Positions 24,716-31,949 of a stretch of DNA of 32,292 nucleotides are shown in pieces. Origin of the DNA: Phycisphaerales bacterium (GTDB taxonomy: Bacteria; Planctomycetota; Phycisphaerae; Tepidisphaerales; Tepidisphaeraceae); NCBI GenBank assembly GCA_020847375.1, contig JADLCB010000028.1, positions 1 through 32,292 of the forward strand. The letters run 5' to 3'. Each line of letters begins with the position of its first letter. Position 1 is the stretch's first letter. The notes beneath the pieces were generated by a model that made no database searches, had not been told where the DNA came from, and worked only from the letters and a program-made list of their open reading frames with translations. The position numbers were made by a program, and so were the translations under genes.

Positions 24716-25462
24716 ATGCTTCAGACACACCGCCGTACGCTGCAAACCAGTGTTGCCCCAAACTTAAAATCTACTGGGGCCAATGATCTACTGACCCCGG
24801 ATTGCAATCAATCTGACTTTCTTCAATGCCACGATGAATCTGCCCAGCGCCACCATCGGCAACGGCCCACTTTCCGCCCGGCCTTCACGCTGGTTGAGTT
24901 GCTCGTGGTCATCTCCATCATCTCCCTTTTAATGAGCCTGCTTTTGCCCGCCCTGGCGCGGGCGCGATCATCGGCGCAGTCGGTATCCTGCCTGAACAAT
25001 TTGCGACAGATCGGCATGGCAGCCCAGCAGTACGCTGATTCATACAAGTGTTATCCGCCAGCCTGGATCAACTCCACCACCCGCTGGATGGATCTGCTCA
25101 AACCGCTGATCTCCAAGCAATCGGCGGTCTACCAATGCCCGGATGATCCTGTGAAACAACCCGTGGCATGGGATGCGGAGATTATCCTTAGTTACGGCAT
25201 CAACACTTTTAATTTCAATGGCAGGGATTGGTGTTTCTGGTATGGCGTCAAACCCAACCGGGTGCGCCGCTCATCAGAAGTCATTATTTTCGCTGACTGC
25301 ACGCCGGGAAAGTATTACTGCGGCGGCGGCGCCAGTTTCAGCGAACCGGTGGCCGGTGTGGATTATCGCCATCACGGCGGCAGTTTTAATGCGGCGTTTT
25401 GCGATGGTCATGCTCAATCGATGAAACGAACGAGCCGGCTGGACTGGGATGCCTCGCAGTAA
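24716..25462 (+). CDS. Prepilin-like protein with H-X9-DG C-terminal motif
   Basis: A 248-residue type IV pilin-like (pseudopilin) protein of the kind abundant in planctomycetes. The signature RPAFTLVELLVVISIISLLMSLLLPAL starts near residue 53: the prepilin peptidase cut site is just before Phe, followed by a hydrophobic helix with Glu at position 5. The leader of about 55 residues is unusually long and polar, but no in-frame Met lies closer, and AAGGA precedes the ATG at 24716. The C-terminal H-GGSFNAAFC-DG run matches the H-X9-DG signature. It is exported and N-terminally anchored. The gene lies between the hydrogenase unit and the transporter operon in the same direction, with no evident link to either. 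A possible promoter is TTGTGG-N16-TATCTT just upstream. Confidence 0.88.
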   Translation: MLQTHRRTLQTSVAPNLKSTGANDLLTPDCNQSDFLQCHDESAQRHHRQRPTFRPAFTLVELLVVISIISLLMSLLLPALARARSSAQSVSCLNNLRQIGMAAQQYADSYKCYPPAWINSTTRWMDLLKPLISKQSAVYQCPDDPVKQPVAWDAEIILSYGINTFNFNGRDWCFWYGVKPNRVRRSSEVIIFADCTPGKYYCGGGASFSEPVAGVDYRHHGGSFNAAFCDGHAQSMKRTSRLDWDASQ

Positions 25463-25500
25463 GGCAATCGGGCTGATGTCACCAGATTGGGAAAAAATCG

Positions 25501-26460
25501 ATGCGTTCAGGTCGTTACCAAATTCGATGGATCGTCAGCATCATGATCGCCGGTCTGGCGTTGCTGGCGGCAACCATCGGCCTGATTCGGCCAGAGTCGA
25601 TCAATGCCAAATCGACTGGCCGACAGATATTCGACAAATCGACCGCGCGTATGGTAGTCGATATGACAGGCCGATCTGTTCAGATTCCGGCCAACCCGCA
25701 ACGAATTCTCAGTCTTTGCACCAGCGCAACCGACACGCTGCTGGCACTGGGGCAGCGCAACCGACTAGCCGCAATCGACCAGTACAGCCGGATCATCCCA
25801 ATGACAGGCGCAATCCCGGTAATCGGTCAGGGCAGTGCCATCTCGCGCGAACAAGTGGTGGCGCTGCAAATCGATCTGGCCATCATCTGGTGGTATCAGG
25901 ATGATGCTGCGGCAATGCTGGAAACTCTAAATGTTCCGGTAATTCGCCTGCGGTCAGCACGGGCGGCGCAAATACCGGCAATGATCCAGCTCATTGGCCA
26001 GATCACTGACTGCCCATCCGAAGCCGGGATGCTCAGCCAACAACTGGAGACGTTTCTGGCGGCGCAGCCGACGACGCCAGCCAATGACACCACTCGTGCA
26101 GCCGTTGACCTCAACCAAACCAAAGTTTTTCTGGAACTCTATGGCCCTTACAAAACGGCGGGCGGGCAGACCTATGCCAATGACCTGTTGATGCTGGCTG
26201 GGGCGCGCAATATCGCTGCCGATTCAACCGGCAATGTGCTGTTTTCTCCCGAACGGCTTTTGCGCGAAAACCCCGATGTGATCCTGTTCGTGGACGAATT
26301 TGCAACTGTCAGCGACTATGCCCATCGCAGCGGGCTGTCGGGTGTGTCTGCGGTACAACACGGGCGCGTGATTCCCATCAACCGCTACTGGCTGGTGGCT
26401 GGGCCGCATCTGCCCGATGCCGTCGCGCAACTGCGCCAGTTACTGGAGGTTCGCCACTGA
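25501..26460 (+). CDS. ABC transporter substrate-binding protein (FecB/BtuF type)
   Basis: The periplasmic receptor of a class III (siderophore, heme, cobalamin or metal-chelate) ABC importer. The 319-residue product has a hydrophobic N-terminal segment (residues about 10-29: IVSIMIAGLALLAATIGLI) without an obvious lipobox, then the typical opening RMVVDMTGRSVQIPANPQRILSL. Further marks are LALIEQ-like ALGQRNRLAAID, a helical backbone linking two lobes, and the closing ERLLRENPDVILF and VIPINRYWLVAGPHLPDAV. The TroA/BtuF fold is confident; the substrate cannot be read from sequence. It begins an operon with the radical SAM, permease and ATPase genes (gaps of 20, -4 and -4 bases). The gap to the prepilin gene is only 38 bases, so there is no room for a long riboswitch leader. 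Confidence 0.88.
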   Translation: MRSGRYQIRWIVSIMIAGLALLAATIGLIRPESINAKSTGRQIFDKSTARMVVDMTGRSVQIPANPQRILSLCTSATDTLLALGQRNRLAAIDQYSRIIPMTGAIPVIGQGSAISREQVVALQIDLAIIWWYQDDAAAMLETLNVPVIRLRSARAAQIPAMIQLIGQITDCPSEAGMLSQQLETFLAAQPTTPANDTTRAAVDLNQTKVFLELYGPYKTAGGQTYANDLLMLAGARNIAADSTGNVLFSPERLLRENPDVILFVDEFATVSDYAHRSGLSGVSAVQHGRVIPINRYWLVAGPHLPDAVAQLRQLLEVRH

Positions 26461-26480
26461 TAATTACAAGGTGCAAGGCC

Positions 26481-27218
26481 ATGCCATTTTTCAAAATCAC
26501 CTACAACGACAAATATCGCTTCGCCACGCTGCATCATTACGGATGCGTGATGCACTGCCCGGTCTGCAGCTATAAATTGCGCAGCGGCGCCAATGGCGTG
26601 CCCGGTCAGTCGTTCCCCAGACCTTCGTCTTTTCTGGATATCCCCACAATCCAGACCGCCCTGCGCCGCGTGCCGATCGACAAGGTTTATTTCATGGGTG
26701 GCGAACCGACCATCGCCAGGGAACTGCCTGCCCTGCTCGACTTCGCCAAAAACACCCTGAAGGTCAAAACGTATCTGGGACATACGGCTGGATGGAAACT
26801 ACCCGTTGAAAATCTGGATGGAGCCAATGTCGGTCTCAAGGCGTGGGATAAGCAGGTTCATCTGGCGTATACCGGCCGTGAAAAACAGGATATTTTTTCC
26901 AGTTTCGCCAATGCCGCCGCTGCGGGTCTGGAGATGAAAGCCAATGTGGTCTACGTTCCGGGGCTGGTGGATCAGGATCAGGTGCGGGCAATCGCCCAGT
27001 GGATTGCCGGTATCAATGCTGAGATTCCGCTGCACATCATGGGTTATATTCCTGTTCCGGGCCAGCCGTATACCCGGCCAACTATTCAGCAGATGCAGGA
27101 GGTCGTTGACCAGTGCCGCCGGCATTTGAATCATGTGGCCTATTCGCACTTGAGCAGCCAGGAAGCACTTGATTTGACTGCGCGCGATGATCGTTTTGCT
27201 GTCAGGGCAATCGCATGA
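26481..27218 (+). CDS. Radical SAM protein inside the ABC transporter operon
   Basis: A compact 245-residue radical SAM enzyme. The [4Fe-4S]/S-adenosylmethionine site is Cys22-x3-Cys26-x2-Cys29 (YGCVMHCPVCSYK), and MGGEP at residues 72-76 is the SAM-amino-binding motif. The rest fits a partial TIM barrel (LKVKTYLGHT, GLEMKANVVYVPGLVD, IPLHIMGYIPVPGQPY). There is no SPASM or other C-terminal cluster domain, so it resembles small activase-like or unassigned radical SAM families rather than heme or peptide-modifying ones. It lies between the binding-protein and permease genes, and its last codons overlap the permease start (ATGA), so it is made together with the transporter. A role in modifying or building the transported molecule, or a metal cofactor, is inference. 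Confidence 0.85.
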   Translation: MPFFKITYNDKYRFATLHHYGCVMHCPVCSYKLRSGANGVPGQSFPRPSSFLDIPTIQTALRRVPIDKVYFMGGEPTIARELPALLDFAKNTLKVKTYLGHTAGWKLPVENLDGANVGLKAWDKQVHLAYTGREKQDIFSSFANAAAAGLEMKANVVYVPGLVDQDQVRAIAQWIAGINAEIPLHIMGYIPVPGQPYTRPTIQQMQEVVDQCRRHLNHVAYSHLSSQEALDLTARDDRFAVRAIA

Positions 27219-28267
27219 CCGATGATCTGCTCCCGCCAACCCGGTCTTGCCTTAACGGGCCATTGTGGTTGTTGGGGCTGCTGATTTTTCCCACAGCGCT
27301 GCTCGCCCTGATGGTAGGCAGCACGGATCTGGCACCGGCAGATATTTTTCAGATGATCGTTCGACCCCTTTGGCCAGCCCAGCCCAACACGACCGATCAG
27401 CACGACACAATCGCCCGCATTGTCCTGTTGATTCGCCTGCCGCGCATCATGCTGGCGCTGGCGATTGGGGCGGGTATGGGCATTGCGGGCGTGGCGTCGC
27501 AAACCCTGTTTCGCAATCCACTGGCCAGCCCGTATGTCATTGGTGTTTCCAACGGGGCAGCACTGGGCGCGGTCGCGGGGATGCTGCTGGTGGGCAACTG
27601 GTTTGGTTATGGCGCTGTTGCGCTGTTGAGCGTCATCGGCGGGCTGACGGTGGCGATGATTGTCCTGTATCTGGCGCGACGGGCTGGCGCGATGGGGTAC
27701 GCGCTGTTGCTGGCGGGAATTGCGATCAGTGCATTGTGTTCAGCGCTGACGGCTGCGGCGCTTTATCTGGCTGGCGAGCGATTACAGACGCTGGTTTTCT
27801 GGTTGATGGGTGGATTGTGGCAGGCCAATTGGGGTGACACCTTGATGATGTCTGGTGTTTTAATACCAGCCGGTCTTTTTCTGCTTTATCAGGCACCGGC
27901 GCTGAATGTTTTACTGCTGGGCGAACGATCAGCCACTGATCTTGGTATCCGCACGGGCCGGTTGCAGGTCAAACTTTTATTGGTGATTGCACTATTGACC
28001 AGCGTCGCCGTCAGCCTCAGCGGCGTCATTGGTTTTATCGGATTGATCGTTCCGCATGTGCTGCGTCTGCATTTCGGGGCGGATCATCGTCGTTTGATTC
28101 CCGCCAGTGCCGCTGGTGGCGCGTTGTTGTTGCTGGTGGCTGACACATTGGCGCGCACACTGGTCAGGCCAGCGGAAATACCCGTGGGTATTCTGACGGC
28201 CATGATCGGCGCGCCGGTTTTTCTCTGGATGCTGCTGCGTCACAACCCTCAGCGGGAGATGACATGA
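27215..28267 (+). CDS. FecCD/BtuC-family ABC permease
   Basis: The membrane subunit of a class III importer, normally a homodimer. The 350-residue protein has about ten hydrophobic segments and the family signatures RLPRIMLALAIGAGMGIAGVASQTLFRNPLASPYVIGVSNGAALGAV in the first third, the GPNVGF-like RSATDLGIRTGRLQVKLL loop, and VSLSGVIGFIGLIVPHVLRL in the last third, which contacts the ATPase. Length is typical (330 to 350). It overlaps the radical SAM gene and the ATPase gene by four bases each, indicating one translationally coupled set. Confidence 0.95.
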   Translation: MTDDLLPPTRSCLNGPLWLLGLLIFPTALLALMVGSTDLAPADIFQMIVRPLWPAQPNTTDQHDTIARIVLLIRLPRIMLALAIGAGMGIAGVASQTLFRNPLASPYVIGVSNGAALGAVAGMLLVGNWFGYGAVALLSVIGGLTVAMIVLYLARRAGAMGYALLLAGIAISALCSALTAAALYLAGERLQTLVFWLMGGLWQANWGDTLMMSGVLIPAGLFLLYQAPALNVLLLGERSATDLGIRTGRLQVKLLLVIALLTSVAVSLSGVIGFIGLIVPHVLRLHFGADHRRLIPASAAGGALLLLVADTLARTLVRPAEIPVGILTAMIGAPVFLWMLLRHNPQREMT

Positions 28268-29034
28268 TCCTGCGGACGGAAAAACTGTGTTTCACTTATC
28301 CATCGGGAAATACGGTGCTGCGCGATGTGAGTCTGGAGATGAAACCCGGTACGGTGACGGCCGTGTTTGGCCCCAACGGTTGCGGGAAAAGCACGCTGGT
28401 GCGCTGTCTCAATGGCAGTTTAGCGCCGCAGAGCGGCGTGGTTGAACTGGGCGGCCAGCCCATCCATCAGCTTGGGCGTCGCGCGATTGCGCAGATGATC
28501 GCCGTGGTTGCGCAAGAACCGGTGACAGGCGCCCCCTTCCATGTCAGCGAGATGGTTCTGCTGGGGCGCTATCCTCATGCCACCGGCTGGCAACCGACTG
28601 GGCAAGACCGACAGGTGGTTCAAGAGTCTCTGGCGCGGCTGCAGATCCAGCATCTGTCTGACCGACCGTTTACCCAACTCAGCGGCGGTGAACGCCAGCG
28701 CGTCACCTTGGCGCGCTGTCTGGCGCAGCAAAGCCCGATCCTGCTCCTGGATGAACCGGCGACGCATCTGGATATTGCGCATCAACTGGAGTTATACCGG
28801 TTGCTGCGCCAACTGGCTGGGGAAGGTCAAACCATCCTGGCGGTCTGTCACGATCTGATTCTGGCTCCCTTGTTTGCCGATACGGCTGTTCTGCTCGACG
28901 GCGGGCAAATTCGGGCGCAGGGCCGGCCTGAGGAGGTACTGACGCCGTGCAATCTTTGGCAGGCTTTCGGGGTGATGCTGCAAATCGATTGGCAACTGCC
29001 GGCGAGTGTCCGGTTGGCAATCCAATCGGATTGA
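28264..29034 (+). CDS. ABC transporter ATPase (FecE/BtuD type)
   Basis: The ATP-hydrolysing subunit of the importer. The 256-residue product has Walker A GPNGCGKST at residues 36-44, a Q-loop in AVVAQEPV, the signature LSGGERQRVTLAR, Walker B ILLLDEPATHLD and the switch His in AVCHDL. It has the short length and RPEEVLTP tail usual for class III (siderophore/B12) importers. It closes the four-gene operon. About 100 bases follow before the convergent secretion ATPase gene; they contain a small CAGCC-AGA-GGCTG hairpin (29042-29054) without a T-run. Confidence 0.95.
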   Translation: MILRTEKLCFTYPSGNTVLRDVSLEMKPGTVTAVFGPNGCGKSTLVRCLNGSLAPQSGVVELGGQPIHQLGRRAIAQMIAVVAQEPVTGAPFHVSEMVLLGRYPHATGWQPTGQDRQVVQESLARLQIQHLSDRPFTQLSGGERQRVTLARCLAQQSPILLLDEPATHLDIAHQLELYRLLRQLAGEGQTILAVCHDLILAPLFADTAVLLDGGQIRAQGRPEEVLTPCNLWQAFGVMLQIDWQLPASVRLAIQSD

Positions 29035-29136
29035 TCGTCGCCAGCCAGAGGCTGCGCCGTGAGGATCAATTTAAGGATGACGGGGCAACAGGATGAGAAT
29101 CAGCAATCAGACTGGGTGAAGCATTCGATGATTCAC

Positions 29137-31020
29137 TTATTTACCCGCAGCGCGTTCGATTTCACTGAACGAGCAGATGCCTTCGGCAACCAGTTGATAA
29201 CCATGCTCCTGCAGGTGGAGGAACTGCGTGTCAGCCAGGGTCTGGCGGATTTCATCGGCGCTGGGGTTGCGCAGAAGATGGCTGCGCAGTTCGGGGGTGC
29301 TGCGCAGAAGCTCAAAAATGGCGCGACGGCCGATATGTCCTGTGCCCAGACAACGGGGGCAACCGACGGGTTCGTAGATTTGCTGCAGATTCTGGCCCCA
29401 CTTGCCCAATCGCTGCAACTGCTCGGGTGTGGGCGTCACGGCGCGGCGGCAATGGGTACAGAGTTTGCGCACCAGGCGCTGTGCCAGAACCACATTCACC
29501 GCCTGAGCCAGCAGGTAGGGTTCCACCCCCAGATCAAGCAGGCGAAACATCGTGCCGATCGTGTCGCGGGTGTGCAGGGTGCTGAAAACCAGATGACCGG
29601 TGATGGCAGCCTGCATGGCGATGCGGGCGGTTTCGGGATCACGAATTTCGCCGACGAGAATGGCATCGGGATCCTGCCGCAGCACGGATCGCAGCAACCG
29701 GCTGAAACTTTTGTCGTTCTGCTCATCGACGGGAATCTGGGTTACGCCTTCGAGTTGGATTTCCACGGGGTCTTCGATGGTGACGACATTGCAGTCGTTG
29801 AGATTCATCGAACGGACAATGGCGTAGAGGCTGGTGGTTTTTCCCGAACCCGTCGGGCCGACGACCAGAATCGTGCCGCTGTCAGCTTCGATGGTTGAAC
29901 GAAGCTCGGCAAGCATCCAGTCGGGCAGGGATAAATTTTCCAGGCGCAGCGGCGCATCAGCGGTATCAAGAATACGGATCACCAGCTTCTGTCCGAAAAC
30001 CGAAGGGGCGAAGCTGACGCGATAATCCACCCGCCGCAGCGCCCCGCCGGGCCGCATTGATGGCACGCGCGCACTGAAGTGCCCCTCCTGGATGACGTTG
30101 CGCTGGGAAATATCAATATCGCTGCAGATTTTGACCATGGCGCTGATGCGCGTACCCATTTCACTGTTCAGGCGCACGATATCAACCATGTGACCATCGA
30201 CGCGCATGCGCAATTGCCAGTAACCATCCTTGGGTTCCAGATGAAGGTCGGTGGCACGGCTGCGAAAACAGACGATCAGCAACAGGCGGAATAGATCCAC
30301 GGCATCGCGACGGTTTTCGCCCCGGCGCGGGCTGGTGGCTTCATGCACCACACCGCCGCGCGAATTGAGCAAGGCAATGTCATACTCGCCAAACGGTTTT
30401 TGCCCCATGGAGTCGGCCAGTTCCTGCAAGGCCTGCTGCGGATCGGTTTGAACATTGTCCCACGATGGACTGTTTTGCTCGAACGACGGAATGCCCGCTC
30501 CCAAGGATGAATCAGCCGGTTCAACTGGCGCTTCATCAAACGCAATGGGCACGGGCGTGTCGGTATCTTCTGCGGTCGGGAGGGTGTCCAGCGAATCCTC
30601 AAGATACGGATCATCATCAACCGACAGCGCACCCAGCGCGCTGGCGACGGCTGGACGGGTGAACGCGGGATGCGCTGTTGCAGACTGGCTGAGTTGTTCG
30701 AGCGTATCCAGGGCTGGGGGGGCATCGGTGGACGGATCGAGCAGGACGATCCGCGTTTTGCCAATGCGGATAACATCGCCGGGCGTCAGTGTCTGCTGCT
30801 GAATACGTTGAGAATTGACGTAGGTTCCGTTGGAGCTTTGCAGATCATGAACCTGCCAGACCTCTTCAACGCGCTTGATGACGGCATGAAATCGGCTGGC
30901 TTTGAGGTCGGTCAGAACCAGGGTATTACTTTCGTGGCGCCCGACGGTGATGGGCGAATCATTCAGCGCCAGGCGATCCAGCGACCCTGAGTGTTGAATT
31001 TCGAGGTAAGGCCCGTTCAT
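29137..31020 (-). CDS. FHA-GspE fusion: type II secretion/type IV pilus ATPase
   Basis: A 627-residue hexameric secretion ATPase (GspE/PilB/PilT family) with an FHA domain at the front. Residues about 1-95 form the FHA domain: TVGRHESNTLVL, ASRFHAVI and LQSSNGTYVNSQRI. An acidic linker of roughly 120 residues follows. The GspE core then has an N-domain (DLHLEPK), Walker A VGPTGSGKTT, the Asp box (VTIEDPVEIQLEGVTQIPVDE), Walker B ILVGEIRDPETA, the His box GHLVFSTLHT, and the four-Cys zinc site CTHC...CPRC. All catalytic elements are intact. I chose ATG 31020; the open frame reaches a TTG at 31044. A perfect TATAAT on the minus strand at 31092-31097 may be its -10. It probably powers pseudopilus assembly and may be regulated through phosphothreonine binding; the regulation is inferred. 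Confidence 0.93.
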   Translation of the reverse strand: MNGPYLEIQHSGSLDRLALNDSPITVGRHESNTLVLTDLKASRFHAVIKRVEEVWQVHDLQSSNGTYVNSQRIQQQTLTPGDVIRIGKTRIVLLDPSTDAPPALDTLEQLSQSATAHPAFTRPAVASALGALSVDDDPYLEDSLDTLPTAEDTDTPVPIAFDEAPVEPADSSLGAGIPSFEQNSPSWDNVQTDPQQALQELADSMGQKPFGEYDIALLNSRGGVVHEATSPRRGENRRDAVDLFRLLLIVCFRSRATDLHLEPKDGYWQLRMRVDGHMVDIVRLNSEMGTRISAMVKICSDIDISQRNVIQEGHFSARVPSMRPGGALRRVDYRVSFAPSVFGQKLVIRILDTADAPLRLENLSLPDWMLAELRSTIEADSGTILVVGPTGSGKTTSLYAIVRSMNLNDCNVVTIEDPVEIQLEGVTQIPVDEQNDKSFSRLLRSVLRQDPDAILVGEIRDPETARIAMQAAITGHLVFSTLHTRDTIGTMFRLLDLGVEPYLLAQAVNVVLAQRLVRKLCTHCRRAVTPTPEQLQRLGKWGQNLQQIYEPVGCPRCLGTGHIGRRAIFELLRSTPELRSHLLRNPSADEIRQTLADTQFLHLQEHGYQLVAEGICSFSEIERAAGK

Positions 31021-31091
31021 GAGCGTTTTTCTGTTCCCGGCCAACGTGTCAGCAGGACAAAATTCCGACGATCAAACGATAACTATGCGGT

Positions 31092-31097
31092 ATTATA
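31092..31097 (-). promoter_or_regulatory. Possible -10 element for the FHA-GspE gene
   Basis: TATAAT read on the minus strand, 71 bases before the ATG at 31020. No good -35 hexamer lies 16 to 18 bases upstream of it; CTGACT is present but too close (12 bases). The call is tentative. Confidence 0.3.
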
Positions 31098-31180
31098 TGG
31101 TTTTCAGTCAGTCAGCCCCCGCGGATACGAGAAAATTAAAATTATCTGTGTCCGCTGCAACCTGATTGTATGACAATGAC

Positions 31181-31218
31181 GTGGCAAATTATAATATATT
31201 TTGAACTGACTTTGCCAC
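31181..31218. promoter_or_regulatory. Inverted repeat around an A/T-rich core in the divergent promoter region
   Basis: GTGGCAAA (31181-31188) and TTTGCCAC (31211-31218) are perfect eight-base inverted arms around 22 bases. TATAAT occurs in the left core on both strands (plus 31190-31195, minus 31188-31193). TTGTAT (31166-31171) lies 18 bases before the plus-strand copy. The arrangement could be a dimeric regulator site for either divergent gene. Confidence 0.35.
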
Positions 31219-31301
31219 AAAAGACGATTTTATCATTGACGGTTGAGCTTCCGGCGAGATGGGCGCGTCAAGAGAATCGCCGGCGCGGTACGGGGATTTG
31301 T

Positions 31302-31329
31302 TTGCCCCAAGTCAGGTTTATGGTATATT
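31302..31329 (+). promoter_or_regulatory. Promoter for the small unknown gene
   Basis: TTGCCC (31302-31307), a 16-base spacer, then TATATT (31324-31329). Transcription would start near 31337, about 43 bases before the ATG at 31380. This is the best promoter match in the 335-base gap, which otherwise holds no gene. Confidence 0.5.
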
Positions 31330-31379
31330 TTAGTTTAACCAACCGGGTTGATCCCACTACTTGAAAGTGCACCCTAGTC

Positions 31380-31949
31380 ATGCTCCTGCAGACAAACAGC
31401 TATATTGTTCCGCGTGAAAAACGGGAGGAGCACGCCCGACTGTTGCGGAAGTTCCGGCAGGTTTTATTGCGCCTGGGATGCGAGCATTTTGAAGTCTATG
31501 AGCAGGTCGGTACGGACTGGGCGCCGGGCGATGTCACCGGTCGATATGTGCAGATGCTGTGGTTCAAGGACCGCAAGCATCAGCAGACGGTGCAAGCTGC
31601 GGAAAAGTCTGACAAAAACGCGCAATCTGTCATTCAGGAATTTTGCGCCCTGATCAACTTCCCCTACCAACAGCAACATGGGCTGTTTGCCAGCGGTTTT
31701 TACCAGGGCATCCTGATGGGCAGCAGCAATCATCCCGTGACGACGAATCGGCCGCCGGTCAGCACGGGTACCAAACCGCCATCCTCACCGGCTGGTTTCA
31801 GATCCGGCGCCACCAATAATACAAATAGTTCCAGCCACGCGCCGAATGATCTTGCTTTCGTGCAGGATGACAGTGAAAACGATGATCTCGATCAGGACAT
31901 CGCCCCGGACAACACCATGAACGAAGATCACCCGACTTCGTCACGATAA
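31380..31949 (+). CDS. Protein of unknown function, possible dimeric alpha/beta-barrel N-domain
   Basis: A 189-residue protein I cannot assign. Residues 1-110 look folded and resemble a small dimeric alpha-beta barrel: a strand QTNSYIVP, a basic helix REKREEHARLLRKFRQVLLRLGC, a strand FEVYEQVGTDW, YVQMLWFKDRKHQQTVQ and a helix SVIQEFCALI. From about residue 120 the chain is Pro/Ser/Thr/Asn-rich, then strongly acidic (DDSENDDLDQDIAPD), and probably disordered. There is no signal peptide or membrane helix. The acidic tail resembles in style that of the FHA protein at 11881. The start has a clear promoter but no good Shine-Dalgarno site. The gene converges on the transposase remnant, their ends overlapping by nine bases. 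Confidence 0.65.
   Translation: MLLQTNSYIVPREKREEHARLLRKFRQVLLRLGCEHFEVYEQVGTDWAPGDVTGRYVQMLWFKDRKHQQTVQAAEKSDKNAQSVIQEFCALINFPYQQQHGLFASGFYQGILMGSSNHPVTTNRPPVSTGTKPPSSPAGFRSGATNNTNSSSHAPNDLAFVQDDSENDDLDQDIAPDNTMNEDHPTSSR

Noticed and set aside
29059..29898. 279-codon plus-strand frame opposite the GspE gene
   Set aside because: Antisense shadow of an unmistakable secretion ATPase; its translation shows no domain.
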